A DNA stretch of 7,914 nt from Eubacterium sp. (GTDB lineage: Bacteria; Bacillota; Clostridia; Lachnospirales; Lachnospiraceae). The position numbers and the translations under genes are program-made. The notes beneath the pieces are model-generated. The model was not told the DNA's origin, did not search any database, and worked only from the letters and a program-made list of their open reading frames with translations. Below, piece after piece: positions 1 through 5,228 of this stretch. The DNA is taken from assembly GCA_024697885.1 (NCBI GenBank), contig JAILSA010000251.1, forward strand, positions 1 through 7,914. The letters run 5' to 3'. Numbering within the stretch: the stretch's first letter is position 1; every line of letters begins with the position of its first letter.

Positions 1-688
1 GAGACAGCTTCTGGGTCCCCTCTGGCACCGTCAAAAGCATGCCCTCGGACACTGGCAAAATAGCCTCTCCCTCCACAATCAGGCTGCCTCCCACAAAGTC
101 TTCGCAACCTGTGGGCTCAATGTAGCCGTGGCCCTTGGTCACCACCAGGGAGTAGGCAAGTCCCTTAACTGCCCGGAGGGTCACCTGGTCACTGGCCTGG
201 ATTTCCATAGGGTCCAAAATCTTCCCCTCGGATACCACCACCAAATTGTCGGTGTAGGCGTAGGTAGTTTCATCTACTGTGATCTGCTTGAGAGCGGAGT
301 CCAAAGTAATTCTGGTCTCTTCCTCCTCCACAATATCGGCACACTCGTACATTTTTGCAAGCTTTTCCCGATTTTCTGTATAGAAAAATTCATAGACCTG
401 GCCCTGCTCCACCTCGGCCATGGTCATCTCTCTGTCGTTCTGGGACAAAATTTCCGTGCCGCCAGAGTAGGTATATTCCTCTTCTCTCTCCATATTAATG
501 TTGTAGACCAAAATCTTCTTTTCCTCCTGGTCCACAGTCTTAATGGCACCGCGAAAATCCGCCTGGGCCCGAATGTCAGAGGAAGCCGTGGCCTCCGCCG
601 TAGTCTTCGGGGACCTTCGCCTGGATGTACAGGCCGTCAAGGAGGCAAGACATAGTAAGAAACAGGTCATATAGATGATATGCTTCAT
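1..688 (-). CDS. Lipoprotein with repeated small beta domains, PEGA-like family (partial, C-terminus outside window)
   Basis: 229 codons are visible from ATG 688 to the left edge without a stop. The first 20 residues form a lipoprotein signal: basic start (MKH), hydrophobic core, then lipobox LTAC with Cys20 as the predicted lipidation site. The mature protein should therefore sit on the outer face of the membrane. After a short Thr/Ser/Arg linker come two similar stretches of roughly 65-75 residues. Each has a D..KKI or LKQI.V strand pattern and a later M..(V/I) turn, which looks like a tandem beta domain. The last visible part (GG.LIVEG, then VPEGTQKLS) resembles the region that precedes PEGA surface-layer-like domains in clostridial lipoproteins; that link is from memory and only moderate. 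The start is fixed by GGAGGAAA six bases upstream of ATG. Function is unknown; a role in cell-surface structure is inference. Confidence 0.85.
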   Translation of the reverse strand, partial: MKHIIYMTCFLLCLASLTACTSRRRSPKTTAEATASSDIRAQADFRGAIKTVDQEEKKILVYNINMEREEEYTYSGGTEILSQNDREMTMAEVEQGQVYEFFYTENREKLAKMYECADIVEEEETRITLDSALKQITVDETTYAYTDNLVVVSEGKILDPMEIQASDQVTLRAVKGLAYSLVVTKGHGYIEPTGCEDFVGGSLIVEGEAILPVSEGMLLTVPEGTQKLS

Positions 689-719
689 GACATTTCCTCC
701 GTTCTCCATAGATGCCAAT

Positions 720-748
720 ATTATAGCATATTTTCCCCCTACTGACTA
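720..748 (-). promoter_or_regulatory. Sigma-A-like promoter for the lipoprotein gene, extended -10
   Basis: Read on the - strand: -35 TAGTCA (748-743), 17-base spacer, -10 TATAAT (725-720). TGC sits directly before the -10, which makes it an extended -10 element. Transcription would start near 713, about 25 bases before the lipoprotein start codon. Confidence 0.7.
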
Positions 749-784
749 GAGAGTTTTTGGAGACTAACTGGCCTTTTGGGCAAC

Positions 785-813
785 AAAAAAAGCACCCTAT
801 TGGCTAAGGTGCT
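785..813 (-). terminator. Rho-independent terminator of the 50-residue ORF
   Basis: On the - strand the 23-base stem-loop at 813-791 folds as nine pairs (AGCACCTTA with TAGGGTGCT, one T.G wobble) around a GCCAA loop. It is followed by a run of seven T. The hairpin begins on the base right after the stop codon of the small ORF, so it ends that transcript and insulates the lipoprotein gene downstream. Confidence 0.85.
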
Positions 814-966
814 CTAATCCTTTTGATGCTTCTGGATGTACTCCTCGTACCTCCTGGTGGATGCCTCCATCTCCGGGTCCGCTTCCATCTCACTGATGTC
901 CTCATCCATTTCGTTTAGGACGTCCAGCAAGCCAGTCAAATCTTCATCTGTAAAAAACTCTTCCAT
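814..966 (-). CDS. Small acidic hypothetical protein, 50 residues
   Basis: ATG 966 to TAG 814 encodes 50 residues. Of these, 18 are Asp or Glu and only four are Lys or Arg. The first 37 residues carry no basic residue, and all basic charge is in the tail (RRYEEYIQKHQKD). The N-terminal part is likely helical (EEFFTDEDLTGLLDVLNEMD), with no signal peptide or membrane segment. It looks like a real gene because all expression signals are in place: a promoter with consensus spacing at 1029-1001, GGAGGG six bases before the ATG, and a terminator directly after the stop. I do not recognise a family. Its size and acidity would suit a small cytoplasmic binding or regulatory protein, but nothing in the sequence proves this. 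Confidence 0.75.
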   Translation of the reverse strand: MEEFFTDEDLTGLLDVLNEMDEDISEMEADPEMEASTRRYEEYIQKHQKD

Positions 967-1000
967 ACGCGTCCCTCCACTTCACATTTTTCTTACTTAA

Positions 1001-1029
1001 ATTTTACCACAAATAAGGGGGTGTCACAA
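1001..1029 (-). promoter_or_regulatory. Sigma-A-like promoter of the 50-residue ORF
   Basis: On the - strand: -35 TTGTGA (1029-1024), 17-base spacer, -10 TAAAAT (1006-1001). The start site would fall near 994, about 28 bases before the start codon at 966. It is back to back with the + strand promoter at 1039-1067. Confidence 0.65.
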
Positions 1030-1038
1030 GGGAAATGC

Positions 1039-1067
1039 TTGCAAAAATTCTATTTATAATATAAGAT
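1039..1067 (+). promoter_or_regulatory. Sigma-A-like promoter of the DUF4870-like gene
   Basis: -35 TTGCAA (1039-1044), 17-base spacer, -10 TAAGAT (1062-1067). A TATAAT at 1055-1060 is a closer -10 match but has no -35 at a suitable distance. The start site would be near 1074, leaving a leader of about 50 bases. Confidence 0.55.
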
Positions 1068-1123
1068 ATGTCTTAACGTGATGTAACCGATTCATTGAAA
1101 AAAACATGAAAAAGGAGAGAAAA

Positions 1124-1486
1124 ATGGACGAAAATATCGTGTTTAACACAGAAGATGTAAAAACAAACAAACCATTTGGTATCTTGGCTTATTTGGGAAT
1201 TCTATTCTTAGTTCCAATGCTGGGCGCCAAGGAGTCACAGTATGCCAGATTCCATGCAAACCAGGGATTTGTACTCTTCATCGCAGAGATAATTGCAGGA
1301 ATTGCAGTAGGAATCCTATCTGCTATTTTGGGTCTGATTCCAGTTTTAGGTGGTTTGATGGCAGGAATTCTCACCACAGCCCTGAGCGTAGGATCCCTGT
1401 GCCTGATGGTAATAGGTATAATCAATGCCTGCTCCGGCGAGCCTAAGAAGTTGCCAGTAATTGGCGGAATCGTAATTCTCAGCTAA
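1124..1486 (+). CDS. DUF4870-like small multi-spanning membrane protein
   Basis: 120 residues. A polar N-terminal stretch (1-16) is followed by hydrophobic segments at about 18-34, 48-72, 73-90 and 90-102, so three or four membrane passes are likely. Between the first and second lies YARFHANQG (40-48), the signature I associate with DUF4870/Tic20-like proteins. The C-terminus repeats a short hydrophobic end (PVIGGIVIL) after a Lys-Lys pair, as is usual for the family. Length is normal for the family, whose biochemical function is not established. I chose ATG 1124 over the in-frame ATG 1106 because the Shine-Dalgarno AAGGAGA (1112-1118) lies between them and serves only 1124. The gene is alone on its strand, convergent with cca. 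Confidence 0.88.
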   Translation: MDENIVFNTEDVKTNKPFGILAYLGILFLVPMLGAKESQYARFHANQGFVLFIAEIIAGIAVGILSAILGLIPVLGGLMAGILTTALSVGSLCLMVIGIINACSGEPKKLPVIGGIVILS

Positions 1487-1539
1487 TTAGAGTAATTCAA
1501 AAAATGCTCCGGCGCAGAAAACGCCCCTCATAACATGCC

Positions 1540-1612
1540 AAAAAGAAGTGCCCACCAGGGAGAGACTCCAAGGCGTAAGCCTTGTGTCTCGAGTCGGTCG
1601 GCACTTCTTTTT
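1540..1612. terminator. Bidirectional terminator with a long, nearly symmetric hairpin
   Basis: The outer arms, AAAAAGAAGTGCC (1540-1552) and GGCACTTCTTTTT (1600-1612), are a perfect 13-bp inverted repeat with A/T tracts on both ends, so it can stop transcription from either side. The interior also folds: an ACC/GGT step, a 5x5 internal loop, GAGAC/GTCTC, then CAAGGC/GCCTTG capped by GTAA (a GNRA-type loop on the + strand). It lies between the DUF4870-like gene and the cca stop codon at 1613-1615, which sits next to the T tract. Confidence 0.85.
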
Positions 1613-3028
1613 TTACCTCATTTTATCGACTATCTCTTTCAAAATCTCATACCGATTCAATTCCGGATCTTCCAGCACCCGGTCCAGGAGTTTTTGAAGA
1701 ATCTTGCCCATTTCCGGTCCAGGCTTTACTCCCAGGGCGATCAAGTCCTTGCCTCCTAGGGCCAAGTCCCCGATGTTCACCGGCTCCTTCGCCTCTAGCA
1801 CTTCCCTGCAAGCCCTCTTTCCCGCCATAAGTTTTGCCAGTTTTTCCTGGCGGCAGTAGTCGCTTTGGGCCATCAAATCCGCCTCCTGCAGGAGGAACAA
1901 AAAAGGCATGGCCTCTGGGCCGATTCTGTGAATCAGGCGACGCATGGCCTTTTTCCCCTTAGGGGAGTATTCCCCGTCTATATAACAATTTTCGTGGCGA
2001 CAATCATGTTCCGCGATTATACGGCTGACCATGGAAATGGTGTCGTTGTCAAATTTTAATCTCTTTAAAATATCAGTGGCCATATCCTTGCCCACAAGAG
2101 GATGTCTGTGGAAATGGTGAATTCCCTCTGCATCCACAGTCTGGCAGGCCGGTTTTCCCACATCGTGAAGAAGGGCGGCATAGGCCAGGGCTGTCCGTAT
2201 TTTTTCCTCTGGCCAAGGGCAGTCGGCAAATTCCTCCCTCCTCTGGTCAAAAAGTTTGGAAATCCAAATTACAGCCTCCATAGAATGCCTTCCCACATCG
2301 TAAATGTGGTGGGGATTGTTTTGCTTTGTCTCAAGCATTTTCTCAAATTCCGGCAAAAAATACTGAATTAAGCCGGTCTCCACTGCCAGCATCAACCGGT
2401 CCGGTCTGGCAGAAATCAAGAGTCTACTCAGCTCTGTCCGAATTCTCTCGGCGCTGACATTTACCAGAGTTGGGGCCTTGATCTTCATGGCCTCAAGGGT
2501 TTTTTCCTCCACCTCAAATCCCAGCTGGCCCGCAAATCGGATTCCCCTAAGCATCCTGAGGGCGTCCTCGTCAAATCGGTCCACCGGATTTCCCACGCAG
2601 CGAATCACCTTTTTTTCCAAATCCTCCTGGCCCTCAAAGCAGTCCACAATTCCCGTCCTTGGGTTGTAGGCCATGGCATTTATGGTAAAATCCCTCCGCT
2701 TAAGGTCCTCTCGCAGATCCGGGGTAAAAATCACCTCTTTGGGGTGGCGGTGGTCCTCGTACTCCCCGTCCATTCGGTAGGTAGTGACCTCAAATCCCTG
2801 GCTTCCCAGCATAACCGTTACCGTTCCGTGCTGGATTCCCGTGTCAATGGTCCTGCGAAAAAGTTCCTTGACCTCCAGGGGCTTGGCGGAGGTGGTAATA
2901 TCCCAGTCCTTGGGCTCTTTTCCCAGGAGACTGTCTCGCACGCAGCCTCCCACAGCGTAGGCCTCGTACCCCGCCTTCTCTAACTCTTCTAATATGTAGT
3001 TAACCTGTTCTGGAATTTCCATCTTCAT
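1613..3028 (-). CDS. cca: tRNA nucleotidyltransferase (CCA-adding family) with HD domain
   Basis: 471 residues. The enzyme adds or repairs the 3' CCA end of tRNA from CTP and ATP in the cytoplasm. The polymerase beta-like head carries GGCVRDSLLG (27-36), the metal-binding DWD (41-43), KRRDFTINAMAYN (110-122) and the nucleotide-recognition stretch EDALRMLRGIRFA (154-166). The tRNA-binding helical neck and body follow. An HD phosphohydrolase-type region has H248 and the HD pair at 288-289 (LLHDVGKP), with HHFHRHPLVG (304-313) after it. HD-bearing forms are a known subtype and run longer than the roughly 400-residue HD-less enzymes of bacilli. ATG 3028 follows AGGTGG; ATG 3022 (residue 3) is a possible alternative. 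Whether it adds CCA alone or only part of it cannot be told from the sequence. Confidence 0.95.
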   Translation of the reverse strand: MKMEIPEQVNYILEELEKAGYEAYAVGGCVRDSLLGKEPKDWDITTSAKPLEVKELFRRTIDTGIQHGTVTVMLGSQGFEVTTYRMDGEYEDHRHPKEVIFTPDLREDLKRRDFTINAMAYNPRTGIVDCFEGQEDLEKKVIRCVGNPVDRFDEDALRMLRGIRFAGQLGFEVEEKTLEAMKIKAPTLVNVSAERIRTELSRLLISARPDRLMLAVETGLIQYFLPEFEKMLETKQNNPHHIYDVGRHSMEAVIWISKLFDQRREEFADCPWPEEKIRTALAYAALLHDVGKPACQTVDAEGIHHFHRHPLVGKDMATDILKRLKFDNDTISMVSRIIAEHDCRHENCYIDGEYSPKGKKAMRRLIHRIGPEAMPFLFLLQEADLMAQSDYCRQEKLAKLMAGKRACREVLEAKEPVNIGDLALGGKDLIALGVKPGPEMGKILQKLLDRVLEDPELNRYEILKEIVDKMR

Positions 3029-3072
3029 TCTGTCACCACCTGTGGTTTTTTTTCATTTCCTTTTGACCTATG

Positions 3073-3101
3073 ATTTTATCACAAGGCTTTTGACTTGACA
3101 A
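3073..3101 (-). promoter_or_regulatory. Sigma-A-like promoter of cca
   Basis: On the - strand: -35 TTGTCA (3101-3096), 17-base spacer, -10 TAAAAT (3078-3073). The start site would be near 3066, giving a leader of about 38 bases before ATG 3028. Its -35 overlaps the -35 of the queT promoter on the other strand. Confidence 0.65.
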
Positions 3102-3123
3102 CACCCTCCAAACCCTCTATACT
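3095..3123 (+). promoter_or_regulatory. Strong sigma-A-like promoter of queT
   Basis: -35 TTGACA (3095-3100), 17-base spacer, -10 TATACT (3118-3123), close to consensus. The start site is expected near 3130, so the 5' untranslated leader is about 106 bases and begins right at the first hairpin. Confidence 0.8.
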
Positions 3124-3131
3124 TCATATCA

Positions 3132-3180
3132 CCGGCTTAGAACCCATCTCTATCCCAGACCATCTGAGGGGCCTAACCGG
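3132..3180 (+). promoter_or_regulatory. Upstream hairpin in the queT leader
   Basis: CCGG (3132-3135) pairs with CCGG (3177-3180) and TTAG (3137-3140) with CTAA (3173-3176), with one bulged C. CCC (3143-3145) can pair with GGG (3168-3170), and CAGA (3156-3159) with TCTG (3163-3166) near the tip. It lies at the predicted 5' end of the mRNA. It could protect the 5' end or be part of a larger ligand-binding fold with the element that follows. Confidence 0.5.
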
Positions 3181-3184
3181 GGAA

Positions 3185-3227
3185 CTGAGTGTTCGAAACC
3201 ATCCACTCATTAAACAAAACTAAGGAG
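3185..3227 (+). promoter_or_regulatory. Candidate preQ1 riboswitch (class I-like) controlling queT translation
   Basis: A six-base stem TGAGTG (3186-3191) / CACTCA (3204-3209) closes a 12-base loop (TTCGAAACCATC). An A-rich tail follows (TTAAACAAAACTAAGG, 3210-3225) and runs into the Shine-Dalgarno AAGGAG (3222-3227). This is the layout of preQ1-I aptamers: a small stem-loop, a C just 5' of the second stem strand (C3203) as the likely ligand-pairing base, and an A-rich strand that folds back on the stem and hides the ribosome site. The gene served encodes a queuosine-precursor transporter, which strongly supports the call. The exact pseudoknot pairing (for example CC 3199-3200 with GG 3224-3225) is uncertain, and class III is an alternative. 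Confidence 0.65.
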
Positions 3228-3235
3228 AATTTTAT

Positions 3236-3727
3236 ATGAACAAGAAAACACTTTTTGTCACACAGGCAGGGGCTATCGCCGCCCTCTACACTGTTTTGAC
3301 CGTATTCATCGCCGCCTTCGGACTGGCCAACGGAGCCGTACAGGTCCGAATTTCTGAGGCACTTACCATTTTACCATTTTTTACACCGGCAGCCATTCCT
3401 GGCCTTACCATCGGATGCCTGCTCAGCAATATTATTACCGGCTGCGCGCCCCTGGATATTATCTTTGGAAGCCTTGCCACCCTTTTGGGAGCCTTAGGTT
3501 CCTACGGACTTCGCAACTTTAAATGGCTGGTTCCACTGCCACCAATCCTGGCCAACACCATAATCGTTCCATTTGTCCTTCGCATAGCTTATGGGGTTCA
3601 GGACGGAATCTTCTACCTCATGGCCACAGTAGGAATCGGAGAGGTGATTTCCTGTCTTGTTTTGGGCATGATGCTTCTTCTGGCTCTGGAAAAAACTGTG
3701 GGCAACCGCCTTTTTCAAAAAGCATAA
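3236..3727 (+). CDS. queT: QueT-type queuosine precursor (preQ0/preQ1) transporter
   Basis: 163 residues, mostly hydrophobic, with about five membrane segments. The QueT signature spans residues 37-65 (VRISEALTILPFF, then TPAAIPGL.IGCLLSN). Family knowledge: QueT proteins are the substrate-binding (S) subunits of energy-coupling factor transporters that import queuosine precursors. They need the shared EcfA/A'/T module encoded elsewhere, and no such module is visible here. The imported precursor feeds tRNA wobble-base modification. ATG 3236 is set by AAGGAG eight bases upstream, which lies in the candidate riboswitch tail. The predicted control is feedback: precursor bound to the leader would block ribosome access and lower uptake. 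It has its own strong promoter and a terminator downstream. Confidence 0.92.
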   Translation: MNKKTLFVTQAGAIAALYTVLTVFIAAFGLANGAVQVRISEALTILPFFTPAAIPGLTIGCLLSNIITGCAPLDIIFGSLATLLGALGSYGLRNFKWLVPLPPILANTIIVPFVLRIAYGVQDGIFYLMATVGIGEVISCLVLGMMLLLALEKTVGNRLFQKA

Positions 3728-3744
3728 ATACAAATAAGCACAAC

Positions 3745-3773
3745 TTGAATTTTCCCACCGATAAATGTATAAT
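3745..3773 (+). promoter_or_regulatory. Strong promoter of plsC, lying inside the queT terminator
   Basis: -35 TTGAAT (3745-3750), 17-base spacer, perfect -10 TATAAT (3768-3773). The start site is near 3780. The spacer contains the left arm of the queT terminator hairpin, so transcripts begun here lack that arm and should not be stopped by it. Confidence 0.75.
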
Positions 3774-3829
3774 TACGTGAGATTGCATGTGGATAGAGGG
3801 CAAATCACTACCGTCGGTGGGATTTTTTT
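3753..3829 (+). terminator. Terminator of queT with a long internal loop
   Basis: TCCCACCGA (3753-3761) pairs perfectly with TCGGTGGGA (3814-3822), followed by seven T (3823-3829). The 52-base loop is long for an intrinsic terminator and can form its own arm, GTGA/TCAC (3777-3780 with 3805-3808) plus TTGC/GCAA (3783-3786 with 3800-3803). It would stop read-through from queT. Confidence 0.7.
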
Positions 3830-3858
3830 GCCCCTAAAAAAAGACATGGGAGGAAATT

Positions 3859-4590
3859 ATGAGAACGATTATTATTGGTATCAGTTACATTTTTTTGGCC
3901 ATAATCAGCCTACCCCTCTACCTGGTTGAGCTGGTGGTAAGAGCCATTAACCCTATGGCCGCAGCCCGCTTTGCCCAGGCCTTTGTCCGGGGGGTTTTTA
4001 ACTATTGCATGTTTGTTTCCGGCTGCAAAAAGGAGATTGTGGGCCTGGACCGGATTCCCCAGGAGGGGCCCGTTATGTACGCCGCCAACCACCGGGGATT
4101 TTACGATATCATCCTGGCCTATGCCACTACCCCAAAGCAGACCGCCTTTATTTCCAAAAAAGAAATCAAGAGTTTTCCTGTAATCGCCCAGTGGATGTAC
4201 CTCCTCAACTGCCAGTTTATGGACCGAGATGACATTAAGCAGAGTTTGCAGGTCATCCTGTCTGCCATCGACCTGGTGAAAAAGGGCTATTCTATCTACA
4301 TCGCCCCAGAGGGAACCCGTAATGCCAGCGAAGAACTCCTGGAATTTAAGGAGGGCAGCATGAAAATCGCCCTCAAGGGAAAATGCCCTATTGTCCCAGT
4401 CTGCCTCCACGGCACAGAGGAGATTTTGGAAAATGTTCTGCCTTGGATTCACAGGGGCAAAATCCGTATCGAGTACGGTCAGCCAATCTACCCGGACCAG
4501 CTTGATCCAGAAACCCGCAAGCATTTGGGTCAGTATGTCAGAGCCCAGGTGGAAGAAATGTACCAAAAAGGAAAATCTTCCATGAATTAA
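3859..4590 (+). CDS. plsC: 1-acyl-sn-glycerol-3-phosphate acyltransferase (PlsC family)
   Basis: 243 residues, the usual length for the family. Residues 3-27 are a hydrophobic membrane anchor. The acyltransferase motifs follow in order: NHRGFYD with the catalytic H78 and D83 of the HX4D motif, an acceptor-binding stretch near 117-123 (NCQFMDR), PEGTRN (150-155, phosphate-binding EGTR), and a final motif around CPIVPVCLHG. Family role: it moves an acyl chain to the sn-2 position of lysophosphatidic acid, making phosphatidic acid at the inner membrane face. ATG 3859 follows GGGAGGAA at the right distance. The gene has its own promoter in the queT terminator and no clear terminator after it, so some transcription may continue into the next gene. 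Confidence 0.93.
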   Translation: MRTIIIGISYIFLAIISLPLYLVELVVRAINPMAAARFAQAFVRGVFNYCMFVSGCKKEIVGLDRIPQEGPVMYAANHRGFYDIILAYATTPKQTAFISKKEIKSFPVIAQWMYLLNCQFMDRDDIKQSLQVILSAIDLVKKGYSIYIAPEGTRNASEELLEFKEGSMKIALKGKCPIVPVCLHGTEEILENVLPWIHRGKIRIEYGQPIYPDQLDPETRKHLGQYVRAQVEEMYQKGKSSMN

Positions 4591-4593
4591 GTC

Positions 4594-4622
4594 TTTTCAA
4601 GAGGGCAAAAAAATGTTATGAT
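4594..4622 (+). promoter_or_regulatory. Possible promoter of the 149-residue membrane protein gene
   Basis: -35 TTTTCA (4594-4599), 17-base spacer, -10 TATGAT (4617-4622); a second overlapping TATGAT lies at 4622-4627. The start site would be near 4629, just before a hairpin. The -35 is a weak match, so confidence is moderate. Confidence 0.45.
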
Positions 4623-4632
4623 ATGATTTGTT

Positions 4633-4656
4633 GACGCTATTTTTTTCCAGAGCGTC
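4633..4656 (+). promoter_or_regulatory. 5' leader hairpin before the 149-residue protein gene
   Basis: GACGCT (4633-4638) and AGCGTC (4651-4656) form a perfect six-base stem with a 12-base loop rich in T. It is followed closely by a strong ribosome site (AAAGGAGG, 4667-4674). If transcription starts near 4629 this hairpin is at the 5' end and could stabilise the mRNA. It is not a terminator: no T run follows it. Confidence 0.45.
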
Positions 4657-4684
4657 CCTGAGTTCTAAAGGAGGAAATAAACAA

Positions 4685-5134
4685 ATGAATACATTTTTCT
4701 TGGTATTAGGAATTATTGCCATCGTACTGGTCATCGCCATGATTGTCCTATATTTCGTGGGCAAGAAGATGCAAAAGAAGCAGGACGAGTCCCAGGCCCA
4801 GATGGAAGCGGCCTCCCAGGTGGTCTCCATCCTGGTCATAGATAAGAAGAAAATGAAGCTAAAGGAAGCGGGCCTTCCTAAAATCGTAGTGGACAACACT
4901 CCAAAGTATTTGAGAGGTTCTAAGGTGCCAATCGTCAAGGCAAAGATTGGACCAAAGGTAATGTCCCTTATGTGTGACGACAAGATTTTCCCACAGCTTC
5001 CTGTAAAGAAAGAGGTCAAGGTAGTCCTCAGTGGAATTTACATTATGGGAGTTAAGGGACGAAATGTTCTTGAAGCACCACCAGAGAAGCTGAGCCTGTG
5101 GCAGAGAGCCAAACAAAAGGCAGCTGGAAAGTAA
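4685..5134 (+). CDS. Single-pass membrane protein of unknown function, 149 residues
   Basis: Residues 4-25 are one hydrophobic membrane segment, followed at once by KKMQKK (27-32). By the positive-inside rule the rest should be cytoplasmic. A short polar, Gln-rich linker (about 30-45) leads to a compact domain at about 46-125: VVSILVIDKKKMKLKEAGL, a central YLRGSKVPIVKAKIGPKV stretch, then alternating beta-like strands ending in SGIYIMGVKG. The C-terminus is basic (QRAKQKAAGK). I recognise no named family, though proteins of this build are common as hypothetical proteins in clostridia. ATG 4685 was chosen because AAAGGAGG lies 10 bases upstream; the in-frame ATG 4628 has no ribosome site and precedes the leader hairpin. 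It follows plsC and may share its transcript. Confidence 0.87.
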   Translation: MNTFFLVLGIIAIVLVIAMIVLYFVGKKMQKKQDESQAQMEAASQVVSILVIDKKKMKLKEAGLPKIVVDNTPKYLRGSKVPIVKAKIGPKVMSLMCDDKIFPQLPVKKEVKVVLSGIYIMGVKGRNVLEAPPEKLSLWQRAKQKAAGK

Positions 5135-5189
5135 AAAAATAAAGTGGCTCACCGGCCAGAGAAATTCTAGTCGGTGAACCACTTTTTTT
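5134..5189. terminator. Bidirectional terminator between convergent genes
   Basis: AAAGTGG-c-TCACCG (5141-5154) pairs with CGGTGA-a-CCACTTT (5172-5185). On the + strand the inner C/A is a mismatch; on the - strand the same position is a U.G wobble, so the stem is continuous there. Seven T follow on the + side and an A-rich tract (T-rich on the - strand) on the other. It ends the 149-residue protein gene and the HD-GYP gene. Confidence 0.88.
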
Positions 5190-5228
5190 ATGGTCTGAAA
5201 TTTTTTATGGTCTTTTGTCAAGACTGAG

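Noticed and set aside
128..655. Open frame of 175 codons on the + strand
   Set aside because: It lies fully opposite the lipoprotein frame, has no ribosome site, and its product is not protein-like. The - strand frame has signal peptide, lipobox, ribosome site and promoter.
1429..1514. Ten-base word TGCTCCGGCG seen twice, plus a weak GGCG/CGCC stem near 1511-1525
   Set aside because: One copy is inside the coding sequence, the stem is four pairs only and no T run follows; the true terminator is at 1540-1612.
3910..4566. Open frame of 218 codons on the - strand opposite plsC
   Set aside because: plsC carries every catalytic motif on the + strand; the antisense frame has no ribosome site and mirrors codon bias of plsC.
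4631..4636. TTGACG as a -35 box
   Set aside because: No -10-like hexamer lies 16-18 bases downstream (GTCCCT is found), and the bases are explained by the leader hairpin.
4597..5019. Open frame of 140 codons on the - strand
   Set aside because: Opposite the 149-residue protein gene, which has a very strong ribosome site and membrane-protein layout; the antisense frame lacks expression signals.
5184..5213. Thirteen-base direct repeat TTTTTTATGGTCT, two copies 17 bases apart
   Set aside because: Low-complexity T tract joined to a seven-base word; two copies only, with no flanking structure that suggests an operator or mobile element.
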